Source: Enterococcus mundtii (GTDB taxonomy: Bacteria; Bacillota; Bacilli; Lactobacillales; Enterococcaceae). Taken from it: a stretch of DNA of 64,000 bases. A program made the translations under genes and the position numbers. Of this stretch, positions 1 to 8,917 are shown one piece after another. Numbering within the stretch: position 1 is the stretch's first letter; each line of letters begins with the position of its first letter. Under the pieces are notes generated by a model. The model did no database searches and was not told the origin of the DNA. It saw only the letters and a list, made by a program, of their open reading frames with translations. The stretch lies in the NCBI RefSeq assembly GCF_003957375.1, contig NZ_CP025473.1, positions 62,001 through 126,000 of the forward strand. Reading direction: 5' to 3'.

Positions 1-1562
1 TGGATCAAGAAAATATTGTCATCGAAATGCGAAATATCACGAAACAATTCGGTACTTTCAAAGCAAATGACAACATCAACCTTCAAGTGAAAGCAGGAGA
101 AATCCATGCCTTGCTTGGTGAAAATGGTGCAGGTAAATCAACGTTAATGAATGTTTTATCGGGTCTTTTAGAGCCAACATCAGGTGAGATTTTGATGCAC
201 GGCAAAGAAGTAAACATCACGAGCCCGACGAAAGCCAATCAATTAGGGATCGGAATGGTACATCAACACTTTATGTTAGTTGATGCATTCACAGTAACAG
301 AAAATATCGTACTAGGTAGTGAGCCAAGTACAGGTGGTATCTTGAACCGTAAGAAAGCCCGTGAAGAAATCAAACGATTATCTGAACAATATGGCTTAGC
401 AGTGAATCCGGATGCGTATGTTCGTGATATTTCTGTCGGTATGGAACAACGTGTGGAGATTTTAAAAACACTCTATCGTGGTGCAGATGTCTTGATTTTT
501 GATGAGCCAACAGCCGTACTGACGCCGCAAGAAATCGATGAGTTGATCGTAATCATGAAAGAGTTGGTCAAAGAAGGAAAGTCGATCATTTTGATCACAC
601 ATAAATTAGATGAGATCAAAGCAGTTGCCGATCGTTGTACGGTCATTCGTCGGGGTCAAGGGATTGGAACGGTCAATGTGAAGGATGTTTCTTCGCAACA
701 GTTAGCCGATATGATGGTTGGAAGAACCGTCTCATTCAAAACAATGAAAAAAGAAGCACGTCCGCAAGAAGTCGTACTTTCTGTCGAAAATCTTGTGGTC
801 AAGGAAAACCGTGGCTTAGAAGCGGTGAAAAATCTAAGTCTGGAAGTCCGAGCAGGTGAAGTCTTGGGTATTGCTGGAATCGATGGAAATGGACAATCGG
901 AGTTGATTCAAGCGTTAACCGGTTTACGTAAAGTAGAAAGTGGAACGATTCGTTTGAAAGACGAAGAGATCACGAATAAAAAACCACGTAAAATCACTGA
1001 ATCTGGGCTAGGACATGTGCCAGAAGATCGACATAAATATGGCTTGGTTCTTGATATGACGTTATCTGAAAATATTGCCATGCAAACCTACTATCAAAAA
1101 CCGTATAGCAAAAATGGTCTGTTGAACTATGGTGTGATAAATGAACATGCTAGAGATTTAATCGATGAGTATGATGTGCGGACAACGAACGAATTAGTAC
1201 CAGCGAAAGCTTTATCTGGTGGGAACCAACAAAAAGCCATCATTGCACGTGAGATTGATCGTGATCCTGATCTTCTGATTGTTGCAAATCCGACGCGTGG
1301 TTTAGATGTTGGCGCGATCGAGTTTATCCATAAACGTTTGATCGAACAACGTGATAAATTCAAAGCAGTCTTGTTGATTAGTTTTGAATTAGAAGAAATT
1401 TTAAATGTATCAGATCGTATTGCGGTGATCCATCAAGGGGAAATCGTTGGGATTGTTGATCCAAAAGAAACATCTGAAAACGAGCTAGGTCTATTGATGG
1501 CGGGCTATACGTTAGAAGAAGCACGAAGAGAGTTAGAAAAGGTGGGTGAGGCACATGAATGA
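1..1562 (+). CDS. Nucleoside ABC importer, double ATPase subunit (5' end clipped)
   Basis: Energising subunit of a BmpA/Nup-type nucleoside importer (like B. subtilis NupO and L. lactis NupA). Two ABC domains sit in one chain. The first has Walker A GENGAGKST and Walker B LIFDEPTAVL. The second has a weak P-loop (GIDGNGQSE), an intact LSGGNQQ signature and a Walker B ending VANPTRGLD, with Asn in place of the catalytic Glu, as is usual in this RbsA/MglA class. Reading is open to the window edge: bases 1-2 (TG) followed by GAT CAA GAA suggest the real ATG starts one base before the window. The ATG at 27 has no ribosome-binding site, so it is probably internal. The gene overlaps the next permease by 8 bases. 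The substrate-binding lipoprotein is expected just upstream, outside the window. Nucleoside specificity is inferred from the family and from the salvage genes that follow. Confidence 0.9.
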   Translation, partial: DQENIVIEMRNITKQFGTFKANDNINLQVKAGEIHALLGENGAGKSTLMNVLSGLLEPTSGEILMHGKEVNITSPTKANQLGIGMVHQHFMLVDAFTVTENIVLGSEPSTGGILNRKKAREEIKRLSEQYGLAVNPDAYVRDISVGMEQRVEILKTLYRGADVLIFDEPTAVLTPQEIDELIVIMKELVKEGKSIILITHKLDEIKAVADRCTVIRRGQGIGTVNVKDVSSQQLADMMVGRTVSFKTMKKEARPQEVVLSVENLVVKENRGLEAVKNLSLEVRAGEVLGIAGIDGNGQSELIQALTGLRKVESGTIRLKDEEITNKKPRKITESGLGHVPEDRHKYGLVLDMTLSENIAMQTYYQKPYSKNGLLNYGVINEHARDLIDEYDVRTTNELVPAKALSGGNQQKAIIAREIDRDPDLLIVANPTRGLDVGAIEFIHKRLIEQRDKFKAVLLISFELEEILNVSDRIAVIHQGEIVGIVDPKETSENELGLLMAGYTLEEARRELEKVGEAHE

Positions 1563-2688
1563 TCGTAGCGAAAAATTTCGTAATCTGCTAGTGCCTATAT
1601 TTTCGGTAATTTTAGGATTGATTTTAGGTGCTATTTTGATGGTCGCGTTTGGGTACCATCCAATCCAAGGCTATTCTTCCATGTTGAATGCTTCATTAGG
1701 TTCACAACGAAGTATCGGTGAAACATTAAGACAAGCCACGCCTTTGATTTTTACGGCATTAGGCTTTTCTGTTGCGAATTCAGCCGGATTCTTTAATATC
1801 GGGCTTTCAGGACAAGCACTCTGTGGTTGGATCGTAAGTGTTTGGACCGCATTAGCATTTCCTGATTTGCCAAAAATCGTTCTATTACCAATGTGCGTGA
1901 TCTTAGGAGCTCTTGCTGGGGCAATGGCCGCAGCTATTCCAGGATTGTTACGTGCGTTCTTTGGAACAAGTGAAGTGATCGTAACAATCATGATGAATTA
2001 TATTTTGCTTTATTTAAGTACGTATACACTTCATGAAATAATGCCTGAATCTTATCGTTCAAGTTTAGACTCTTCCAATATGATCAGTGAGAATGCTTCC
2101 TTACGTATTCCTTGGCTAACGCAGATGTTTGGAGGCTCTCGCGTGAATGGCGGACTCTTCTTGGCACTGATTGCGTTAGTTGTTGTATGGATCGTCATGA
2201 AGAAAACAACCCTAGGCTTTGAGATCCGTTCTGTTGGATTGAATCCATACGCCTCTGAATATGCGGGAATGAGTAGTAAACGAACAATTGTCTTATCCAT
2301 GGTTATCTCTGGTGGATTAGCTGGACTAGGTGGTGTGGTCGAAGGACTAGGAACATACCAAAACTTCTTCGTACAGACAACCTCATTATCCATCGGGTTT
2401 GATGGTATGGCCGTGTCATTATTGGGTTCTGGTTCTGCTATTGGGATTTTGTTATCTGCGCTATTATTCAGTGTCCTAAAAATCGGTGGATTAGGGATGC
2501 AGACCGGTGCTGGGGTACCGTTTGAAATCGTCAATGTATCGATTGCCTTGATCATCTTCTTCGTGGGGATCAACTTCTTGATTCGTTTCCTTATGGCGAA
2601 ATTCTTCCAAGGGAAAAAACAAGAGGAAATCGTCGCAACGATTGAAACGAAACCAAATCATCAAAATCAAGAAGGAGGAGAGCTGTAA
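1555..2688 (+). CDS. Nucleoside ABC importer, permease 1 (NupP-like)
   Basis: First membrane subunit of the nucleoside importer, about 377 residues, BPD_transp_2 (RbsC-like) family. A hydrophobic N-terminus (FSVILGLILGAILMVAFG) is followed by a run of membrane segments, and the family's conserved ITEGxxxxG-type region appears as ISGGLAGLGGVVEGLG. The ATG at 1555 is chosen because it follows an AGGTGGGTGAGG-type ribosome-binding site; a GTG at 1546 would sit inside that site. Start and stop overlap the neighbours (8 bases upstream, 1 base downstream), so the three transporter genes are translationally coupled. The C-terminal tail (KKQEEIVATIETKPNHQNQ) is hydrophilic and cytoplasmic. Confidence 0.9.
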   Translation: MNDRSEKFRNLLVPIFSVILGLILGAILMVAFGYHPIQGYSSMLNASLGSQRSIGETLRQATPLIFTALGFSVANSAGFFNIGLSGQALCGWIVSVWTALAFPDLPKIVLLPMCVILGALAGAMAAAIPGLLRAFFGTSEVIVTIMMNYILLYLSTYTLHEIMPESYRSSLDSSNMISENASLRIPWLTQMFGGSRVNGGLFLALIALVVVWIVMKKTTLGFEIRSVGLNPYASEYAGMSSKRTIVLSMVISGGLAGLGGVVEGLGTYQNFFVQTTSLSIGFDGMAVSLLGSGSAIGILLSALLFSVLKIGGLGMQTGAGVPFEIVNVSIALIIFFVGINFLIRFLMAKFFQGKKQEEIVATIETKPNHQNQEGGEL

Positions 2689-3644
2689 TGTCAACAGTAG
2701 AACTGATTTCCTTGATCCTTACATCAACCCTTGTTTATTCAACACCGTTGATTTTAACCTCCTTAGGCGGAACGTTTTCTGAACGAAGCGGGATCGTCAA
2801 CGTTGGGTTAGAAGGCATCATGGTGACGGGGGCGTTTAGTGCGGTCGTCTTCAACTTGACGATGAGTGACACATTAGGCTCAATGACTCCTTGGATTGCT
2901 ATTTTAGTCGGTGGCGTGGTTGGTGTTCTCTTTTCTTTGATCCATGCAGTCGCAACGATCAGCTTGCGCGCAGACCATATCATCAGTGGCACGGTCATCA
3001 ATTTGATGGCACCTGCTTTAGGTGTATTTTTGATCAAAGCATGGTATGGTAAAGGACAAACTGACAATATCTCACAAAACTTAGGTTACTTTTCATTTCC
3101 TGGATTATCTGAGATTCCAGTGATTGGTCAAATTTTCTTTAGAAATACATTTTTACCAGCGTATTGTGCGATTTTAATTGCTGTTATTGCATGGTTCGTC
3201 ATATTCAAAACTAAATTTGGTTTACGTTTACGTTCTGTTGGGGAAAATCCTCAAGCTGCAGATACACTAGGGATCAATGTATATGCGATGCGCTATTCAG
3301 GTGTCTTGATTTCTGGTCTTCTTGGAGGAATGGGTGGAGCTGTTTTCGCTCAATCGATTTCTGGAAACTTTTCAGCAGGAACGATTGTCGGTCAAGGATT
3401 CATCTCAATGGCTGCAATGATTTTTGGTAAGTGGAATCCACTAGGTGCGATGGGTGCATCCTTATTCTTTGGTTTTGCACAAAGTTTGAGTATCATTGGC
3501 GCGCAATTACCAGTGATTTCTTCAATCCCACCAGTTTTACTACAGATTGCGCCTTATCTATTAACGATTATCGTTTTAGTCGCATTCTTAGGGAAAGCAT
3601 CTGGACCAAAAGCCAACGGTAAGAATTATATAAAATCCAAATAA
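2688..3644 (+). CDS. Nucleoside ABC importer, permease 2 (NupQ-like)
   Basis: Second membrane subunit of the importer, 318 residues, same family as the preceding permease and presumed to form a heterodimer with it. It carries FSERSGIVNVGLEGIM near residue 35, which is typical of the smaller subunit, and ISGLLGGMGGAVFAQS near residue 210. The ATG shares its first base with the upstream TAA (TAATG) and is preceded by GAAGGAGGAG. It is the last gene of the transport cluster and is followed by a hairpin terminator, but deoB lies only about 95 bases further on and may receive read-through. Confidence 0.9.
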   Translation: MSTVELISLILTSTLVYSTPLILTSLGGTFSERSGIVNVGLEGIMVTGAFSAVVFNLTMSDTLGSMTPWIAILVGGVVGVLFSLIHAVATISLRADHIISGTVINLMAPALGVFLIKAWYGKGQTDNISQNLGYFSFPGLSEIPVIGQIFFRNTFLPAYCAILIAVIAWFVIFKTKFGLRLRSVGENPQAADTLGINVYAMRYSGVLISGLLGGMGGAVFAQSISGNFSAGTIVGQGFISMAAMIFGKWNPLGAMGASLFFGFAQSLSIIGAQLPVISSIPPVLLQIAPYLLTIIVLVAFLGKASGPKANGKNYIKSK

Positions 3645-3657
3645 TCGTTTAGTGATT

Positions 3658-3701
3658 AAAAAGGGCGGGTTACGGGAAGTTTTTTTCGGCTCGCTCTTTT
3701 T
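3658..3701 (+). terminator. Rho-independent terminator after the nucleoside transporter
   Basis: AAAAAGGGCGGGTT pairs, with several G-U pairs, to GGCTCGCTCTTTTT across a loop containing a T-rich stretch, and the structure ends in a U tract. It lies between the second permease gene and deoB. Confidence 0.7.
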
Positions 3702-3738
3702 ACTTTATAAAGAAAATAAATAGAAAGAAGGAATACTC

Positions 3739-4905
3739 ATGTTTAAACGCGTACATTTGATCGTCATGGATTCAGTCGGAATCGGAGAAGCACCTGATGC
3801 TGAAAAATTCGGAGATAAAGGTTCGGATACATTAGGTCATATTGCTAAAGAAGCTGGGTTGACGATACCGAATTTGGAGCAACTTGGATTAGGAACGATT
3901 CGTCCTTTAGAAGGGGTCGAAGCAGTGCAAGATCATCAAGGGTATGCGACAAAATTGGAAGAAGTTTCTGTCGGCAAAGATACAATGACAGGACATTGGG
4001 AAATCATGGGCTTGAATATCAAAACACCATTTCGTGTTTTTCCAAATGGCTTCCCTGATGAATTATTGAAGAAAATCGAAGACTTCTCTGGACGTAAAAT
4101 TGTTTGTAACGAACCTTATAGCGGAACAGCCGTCATTGATGACTTTGGTGAGCATCAAATGAAAACAGGTGACTTGATCGTTTATACGTCAGCTGATCCG
4201 GTATTACAAATTGCTGCACATGAAGAAATTATTCCTTTAGAAGAACTTTACCGCATTTGTGAATACGTTCGTGAAATTACGAAAGACGATCCGTATATGA
4301 TCGGTCGAATCATTGCACGCCCATATATTGGAGAACCAGGCAACTTTACACGAACAAGTAACCGACACGATTATGCATTAGATCCATTTGGTCATACAGT
4401 ATTAGACTCATTGAAAGAAGCCGGCAAAGATGTCATTGCGGTAGGTAAGATCAATGATATTTTTAATGGTCAAGGCATCACCGATTTTGTCCGTACGAAG
4501 AGTAACATGGATGGTGTCGATCAATTATTGAATGTAATGAAACAAGACTTCCATGGTTTAAGTTTCACTAACTTGGTAGACTTTGATGCGTTATACGGAC
4601 ACCGCCGTGATGTGGTTGGTTATGCGCGTGCCATCGAAGATTTTGATTTGCGTATTCCGGAATTATTAGATGCAATGGCTGAGGATGATTTATTATTGAT
4701 CACCGCTGACCATGGGAATGATCCGACCTTCACTGGTACCGATCATACGCGAGAATATGTGCCGCTACTTGCTTATAGTAAAAAGATGAACGAGCAAGGC
4801 AGTTTACCACAAGGCTATTATGCGGATATCTCTGCAACGATTGCTGAAAACTTTGACGTTGCAGCTACTGAAAATGGCGAAAGCTTCTTGAAGCTATTGA
4901 AATAA
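3739..4905 (+). CDS. deoB: Phosphopentomutase
   Basis: Interconverts (deoxy)ribose 1-phosphate and 5-phosphate, linking nucleoside phosphorolysis to central metabolism. It is a cytosolic alkaline-phosphatase-superfamily metalloenzyme. The N-terminal metal site is [20 protein letters not shown], the phospho-acceptor region is [13 protein letters not shown], and the C-terminal metal motifs are TADHGNDPT and [12 protein letters not shown]. Its 388 residues match the family. ATG 3739 follows AGAAGGA. The place between a nucleoside importer and two nucleoside phosphorylases fits a complete uptake-and-salvage path. Confidence 0.97.
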   Translation: MFKRVHLIVMDSVGIGEAPDAEKFGDKGSDTLGHIAKEAGLTIPNLEQLGLGTIRPLEGVEAVQDHQGYATKLEEVSVGKDTMTGHWEIMGLNIKTPFRVFPNGFPDELLKKIEDFSGRKIVCNEPYSGTAVIDDFGEHQMKTGDLIVYTSADPVLQIAAHEEIIPLEELYRICEYVREITKDDPYMIGRIIARPYIGEPGNFTRTSNRHDYALDPFGHTVLDSLKEAGKDVIAVGKINDIFNGQGITDFVRTKSNMDGVDQLLNVMKQDFHGLSFTNLVDFDALYGHRRDVVGYARAIEDFDLRIPELLDAMAEDDLLLITADHGNDPTFTGTDHTREYVPLLAYSKKMNEQGSLPQGYYADISATIAENFDVAATENGESFLKLLK

Positions 4906-4990
4906 TCAAGAGCAGCCTCCACTTGAAAATCATCATTGACTTTATTATGTAAGATCGAACAATCAAAATTTTATATATAGGAGAAAAACA

Positions 4991-5806
4991 ATGAAATTAA
5001 ATGAGATGTTACAAGAAACGACAGCGTTTATCAAAAGTAAAGGTGTAGGCACCATTGATTTCGGGATGATCCTCGGTTCAGGACTAGGAGAATTAGCAGA
5101 GGAGATCGAAGAAGCAATCGTGATTCCTTATGACAAGATTCCTTTCTTCCCAACTTCGACAGTTGTTGGACATGCGGGGCAGCTTGTCTATGGGACACTT
5201 TCAGGCAAAAAAGTATTGGCGATGCAAGGACGTTTCCATTTTTATGAAGGTCATTCGATGCAAACCGTCACTTATCCAGTACGTGTAATGGCTGCATTAG
5301 GCGCACATTCAGTTGTCGTGACAAATGCGTGTGGTGGAGTAAATGAATCATTTGCACCAGGAGATTTGATGTTGATCACGGATCATATCAATTTTACAGG
5401 TCAAAATCCATTGATTGGACCAAATGATGAAGAAATGGGGCCTCGTTTCCCTGATATGAGTGAAGCTTATACAAAAGCGTATCGCGAAATGGCAAAAGCA
5501 GCAGCGACATCATTAGACGTAGAATTAAAAGAAGGCGTGTATATGGGCTATTCTGGTCCAACGTACGAAACACCAGCTGAGATTCGCATGTCTCGCGTGA
5601 TGGGGGCAGATGCAGTGGGCATGTCGACTGTACCAGAAGTCATTGTGGCAGCGCATAGCGGGTTGAAGGTCTTAGGGATTTCTTGTATCACCAACTTGGC
5701 TGCTGGTATGCAGGCAAACTTAAATCATGAAGAAGTCGTTGAAACAACTGAGAGAGTCAAACAAACATTTAAATCATTGATCAAAGAAACACTTTCTTTA
5801 CTATAA
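4991..5806 (+). CDS. punA: Purine nucleoside phosphorylase, trimeric class
   Basis: Cleaves inosine and guanosine with phosphate to free base and ribose 1-phosphate, the substrate of DeoB. Class I trimeric PNP, 271 residues. Visible motifs are GSGLGELAE, VVGHAGQLVYG, the phosphate-site region TNACGGVNE, TYETPAEIR and VGMSTVPEVIVAAH. ATG 4991 follows TAGGAGAAAA. The 85-base gap after deoB has a possible weak promoter (TTGAAA, 17 bases, TATGTA at 4923-4951) and no clear terminator. deoD follows 23 bases downstream. Confidence 0.96.
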   Translation: MKLNEMLQETTAFIKSKGVGTIDFGMILGSGLGELAEEIEEAIVIPYDKIPFFPTSTVVGHAGQLVYGTLSGKKVLAMQGRFHFYEGHSMQTVTYPVRVMAALGAHSVVVTNACGGVNESFAPGDLMLITDHINFTGQNPLIGPNDEEMGPRFPDMSEAYTKAYREMAKAAATSLDVELKEGVYMGYSGPTYETPAEIRMSRVMGADAVGMSTVPEVIVAAHSGLKVLGISCITNLAAGMQANLNHEEVVETTERVKQTFKSLIKETLSLL

Positions 5807-5829
5807 AAAATTGATTGAGAGGTCCGAAA

Positions 5830-6537
5830 ATGAGTGTTCATATTGAAGCAAAACCAGGAGAGATTGCAGACAAGATTTTACTTCCTGGCGATCCACTAAG
5901 AGCGAAGTATATTGCAGAAACTTTTTTAGAAAATCCAGTATGTTACAACCAAGTACGCGGCATGCTTGGGTATACAGGCACGTATAAAGGGGAAAGAGTC
6001 TCTGTTCAAGGAACAGGGATGGGGATGCCATCAGCGATGATCTATGCGCATGAGTTGGTGAATTCCTATGACGTGAAAAAATTGATTCGAGTTGGGACAT
6101 GTGGTGCATTGTCAAAAGACGTGCACGTACGTGACTTGGTATTAGCACAAGGAGCTGCGACTAGTTCTTCCATGATTGAGAAGGATTTCAATGCGTTCCA
6201 TTTTCCACCAATCTGTGATTTTGACCTGTTGTTAAAAGCATATGAAGTGGCGAAAGAAAAAGGCTTTACGACTCACGTCGGCAATGTGCTATCAGAAGAT
6301 TCTTTCTACAAAGACGATTTGACAGAGACATTCAAGTTAGCTGAACTTGGGGTAATGGGCGTTGAAATGGAAGCTGCTGCGTTGTATTATCTAGGTGCAA
6401 AATACCATGTGCAAACACTAGCGATCATGACTGTCAGTGACCATCTGATCACCGGTGAAGAAACAACTGCCAGCGAACGTCAGACAACATTCAATGATAT
6501 GATTGAAGTAGGATTGGAAACGGCGATTCAAGGGTAG
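5830..6537 (+). CDS. deoD: Purine nucleoside phosphorylase, hexameric DeoD type
   Basis: Second phosphorylase, of the hexameric class that usually prefers 6-aminopurine nucleosides such as adenosine, complementing PunA. 235 residues. Motifs: [30 protein letters not shown], the ribose-binding VEMEAAALY and [10 protein letters not shown] with the catalytic Asp. ATG 5830 is preferred over TTG 5815 because GAGAGGT lies just before it and the protein then starts with the family's [14 protein letters not shown] terminator follows, so this ends the salvage cluster. Confidence 0.96.
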   Translation: MSVHIEAKPGEIADKILLPGDPLRAKYIAETFLENPVCYNQVRGMLGYTGTYKGERVSVQGTGMGMPSAMIYAHELVNSYDVKKLIRVGTCGALSKDVHVRDLVLAQGAATSSSMIEKDFNAFHFPPICDFDLLLKAYEVAKEKGFTTHVGNVLSEDSFYKDDLTETFKLAELGVMGVEMEAAALYYLGAKYHVQTLAIMTVSDHLITGEETTASERQTTFNDMIEVGLETAIQG

Positions 6538-6561
6538 TAATTGGAATGAAAGAATTTGATT

Positions 6562-6608
6562 AAACGTAAAAGTCATAATAGGGAACTATTTTGGCTTTTA
6601 CGCTTTTT
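6562..6608 (+). terminator. Terminator after deoD
   Basis: AACGTAAAAGTCATAATAG pairs with CTATTTTGGCTTTTACG (minor mismatches) and is followed by CTTTTTG. It closes the deoB-punA-deoD transcription unit. Confidence 0.75.
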
Positions 6609-6990
6609 GCGTAATTGTTACTGTAGGTTACTAGTAGATAACAAATACAAATGTTATCTGTGCAAGATTTTACTAATAGGTTTCTTTCTCTGCACCTTGC
6701 TATACAAAAAAAGGAGGAGATATAATGAAAAAGTAATAGTTGTTGTTTTGAGATAATTGAGAAAGTGGTGATGAAAATAACAAAGAGTATTTTTACATAG
6801 CAAGTTGATAAATTGAAAGGGAGATACCAAAAGATATTGTTTATTTAATAAACATAAGCATTGTATGTTGGGAATGCGATCAGATAGAGATTTTAAGTGT
6901 TTTAATTATCTAAGGGATTACTACTTGCTTTTTCAGGAGACGGTGAGAAGGGAGGCAAGATGACTCCTCTTCGATTAATTGGTGGTCAAG
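6609..6990. other. Non-coding, decayed intergenic DNA
   Basis: No intact gene. It contains an 8-base inverted repeat, AGATAACA and TGTTATCT, at 6636-6659. A strong ribosome-binding site (AAAGGAGGAG, about 6710) is followed by ATG at 6724, but that reading frame stops after three codons. One extra A in the A-run would open a short hydrophobic MKKVIVVVLR start, so this may be the remnant of a small gene. The rest has frequent stops in all frames. Confidence 0.4.
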
Positions 6991-7608
6991 ATGAAGGTAG
7001 ATCACATTCGGTTAACTCTAAATAAAAGTATCATTGTAACTGTCTGGATAACCATTTTTTGTATAACAAATTTCAGAACATCAAGAAGTAAGACCATTCT
7101 CATATTATTATAAAATAACCAATTGGGTCTAAATCTGATAATGATTTTATTTACTTACTTTGCATGATCGAATTAAATCGAGCATTACAAGGTATGAATC
7201 TGTCAATGATAAAACAAGCTGGATTCACTTTACTACGTTTGTTAGTGACGAATTTCATATATATAGTACTTGTATTTGACAGTTTTGCAGTGTCTCACAA
7301 AATTACGATAGTATTGTTCTATTTTCTGTCATAGTGACTGCCCTAATAAGAGAATAGTTTACCGCTACCTATTTTTGAGTATAACTGAGTCCAATTGGTT
7401 AAAAATAGTATTTGATTTGTTTTCAACAGGATTCTTTTTCTATAGGCGTGGCTTTACATATGGTGGAAATCTATGCGCAATGGTTCAGGTTCTATTTTTG
7501 ACTTTAGCTACAGCCTATCTATACGTGAGAACCAACAATATATTACCTGCCATGATGTTACATAGCTTATATAATCTATTTGTCCTCTCGCTAGCTATTG
7601 TCCAATAA
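6991..7608 (+). pseudogene. Decayed CPBP-family intramembrane protease gene
   Basis: Consecutive open fragments in shifting frames form a damaged CPBP (CAAX protease/bacteriocin-processing) gene. An N-terminal piece at 6991-7113 starts MKVDHIRLTLNKS and has a hydrophobic segment. Mid pieces follow around 7170-7333 (MNLSMIKQAGFTLLRLLVTN). Near 7335-7375 the text reads TALIRE, then in another frame IVYRYLFL, which together recall the family's EExxYR motif with one codon disrupted. The last fragment, 7375-7608, holds the later motifs (TNNILPAMMLHSLYNLF, with the conserved His and Asn). At least three frameshifts or stops make it non-functional. CPBP proteins in lactic acid bacteria are often linked to bacteriocin immunity, but nothing here proves that role. 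Confidence 0.65.
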
Positions 7609-7881
7609 ACAGCCCGTCCTAGAAAGAATGCCTAGGCTGCGAAGGTATTAAAAATCTCTTACATAACGAATCTTTCGAGTTATTTAGAAATGATTACTGA
7701 TTGGTTCATGTGCCATTAGGTGTGATAGGGAATAAACTAAACGTTCTTTTTTCTCTCAATGCTACACCTTCTCTCTTAACTTTTTGTTTATTCAAACAGT
7801 ACTTACTATTATGATCGTTAGTTGTTATGTAAATTGGTGTCATTCGCATTTGATAGCTAAGACTGCCGTCGATCCAATATC

Positions 7882-7932
7882 TAAAAAAACAGCCCCTTCA
7901 TCTCTTACAATAATAGGAGGTGAGGGGGCTGT
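7882..7932 (-). terminator. Terminator of gpmA
   Basis: On the minus strand, ACAGCCCCCTCACCTC pairs with GAGATGAAGGGGCTGT and is followed by a run of seven T. It ends 22 bases beyond the gpmA stop codon. The upstream stretch 7609-7881 shows no gene. Confidence 0.85.
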
Positions 7933-7954
7933 CATACTTACAATAGAGGATCTA

Positions 7955-8641
7955 TTATAAGTAGTATTTTTTGATTACAGTCAAGTCGTCGTTTAGTTCA
8001 TAAACAAGTGGTTGACCTGTTGGGATTTCAAGATCCATGATGTCTTCATCAGAGATTCCTTCGATGTGTTTTGCCAACGCACGTAAAGAGTTACCATGTG
8101 CAGCCACTAAGACAGTTTTGTTGTCTAACAAAGCTGGTGCAATTTCGTCTTGCCAGAATGGCAATGCGCGTTCTAAAGTAACTTTCAAGTTTTCTCCACC
8201 AGGTACGTCGCGTTTGTCTAACATTGCATAACGACGATCGTTTGCTGCTGAACCTTCATCAGTTGCTTCCATTAATGGAGGAAGAGTGTCGTATGAACGA
8301 CGCCAGATGTGAACTTGTTCGTCACCATATTTTTCCGCTGTTTCTTTTTTATTTAATCCTTGTAATTTACCATAATGACGTTCGTTCAAGCGCCATGATT
8401 TGATTTGTGGTACCCAAAGTTGATCTGAGTATTCCAAAATCAAGTTACAAGTTTTGATGGCACGAGTTAATACAGAAGTATAAGCAACATCAAATTCGAT
8501 TCCAGCTTCTTTGATTTTACGTCCGCCTTCTTTTGCTTCTTCGATTCCTTCTGGTGCTAGGTTTACATCTGCCCAACCAGTAAATTGGTTCAATGCATTC
8601 CATTCGCTAAGACCGTGACGAGAAAAAACTAATTTTGGCAT
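7955..8641 (-). CDS. gpmA: 2,3-bisphosphoglycerate-dependent phosphoglycerate mutase
   Basis: Glycolytic enzyme interconverting 3- and 2-phosphoglycerate through a phospho-histidine. 228 residues, histidine phosphatase superfamily. The catalytic RHG is in [12 protein letters not shown], followed by FTGWADVNL, the [12 protein letters not shown] stretch, the second active-site His in [11 protein letters not shown], and the C-terminal [10 protein letters not shown]. The ATG is preceded on the minus strand by AAAGGAGAG. It is monocistronic, with its own promoter and terminator, as expected for a highly expressed glycolytic gene. Confidence 0.97.
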   Translation of the reverse strand: MPKLVFSRHGLSEWNALNQFTGWADVNLAPEGIEEAKEGGRKIKEAGIEFDVAYTSVLTRAIKTCNLILEYSDQLWVPQIKSWRLNERHYGKLQGLNKKETAEKYGDEQVHIWRRSYDTLPPLMEATDEGSAANDRRYAMLDKRDVPGGENLKVTLERALPFWQDEIAPALLDNKTVLVAAHGNSLRALAKHIEGISDEDIMDLEIPTGQPLVYELNDDLTVIKKYYL

Positions 8642-8694
8642 GTTTAACTCTCCTTTAAAATAAGTGTTATTTCTGAAAATTTCAGTTCTGCCTT

Positions 8695-8723
8695 ATTGTA
8701 CAATGTTTTTCATAAGATTTCCA
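8695..8723 (-). promoter_or_regulatory. Probable gpmA promoter
   Basis: On the minus strand TGGAAA, 17 bases, TACAAT, about 55 bases before the gpmA start. The -10 lies within the palindrome ATTGTACAAT. Spacing is ideal but the -35 is only a partial match. Confidence 0.45.
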
Positions 8724-8766
8724 TTGTAAAATGAAAGCTGTTTGTTTAAAAGACCACAGACGAACT

Positions 8767-8834
8767 AAAAAAAGGCTGGAAACAAGCGTTATTACAGAGC
8801 TTTCACTCAAAAAACTTGTTTGACAACCTTTTTT
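8767..8834 (-). terminator. Terminator after the recombinase-like gene
   Basis: On the minus strand AAAAAAGGTTGTC and AAACAAG pair with CTTGTTT and CCAGCCTTTTTTT (two mismatches), ending in seven T. It lies about 85 bases beyond the stop of the recombinase-like gene and shields gpmA from read-through. Confidence 0.75.
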
Positions 8835-8917
8835 ATCTATTAAGTAAAATAATTTCTGTTGGGTTAGTGTAGGTTCTTTCGATCAATTATTGAAATCAAC
8901 GAGGTTGTACTTGCTAA

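Noticed and set aside
5801-6148. Long minus-strand frame opposite deoD
   Set aside because: It lies entirely over a clear deoD gene, has no ribosome-binding site and no family pattern. The same holds for the other long frames opposite ribosomal, permease and smc genes.
6556-6756. 66-codon + strand frame after deoD
   Set aside because: It begins inside the terminator hairpin, has no ribosome-binding site and an unlikely composition.
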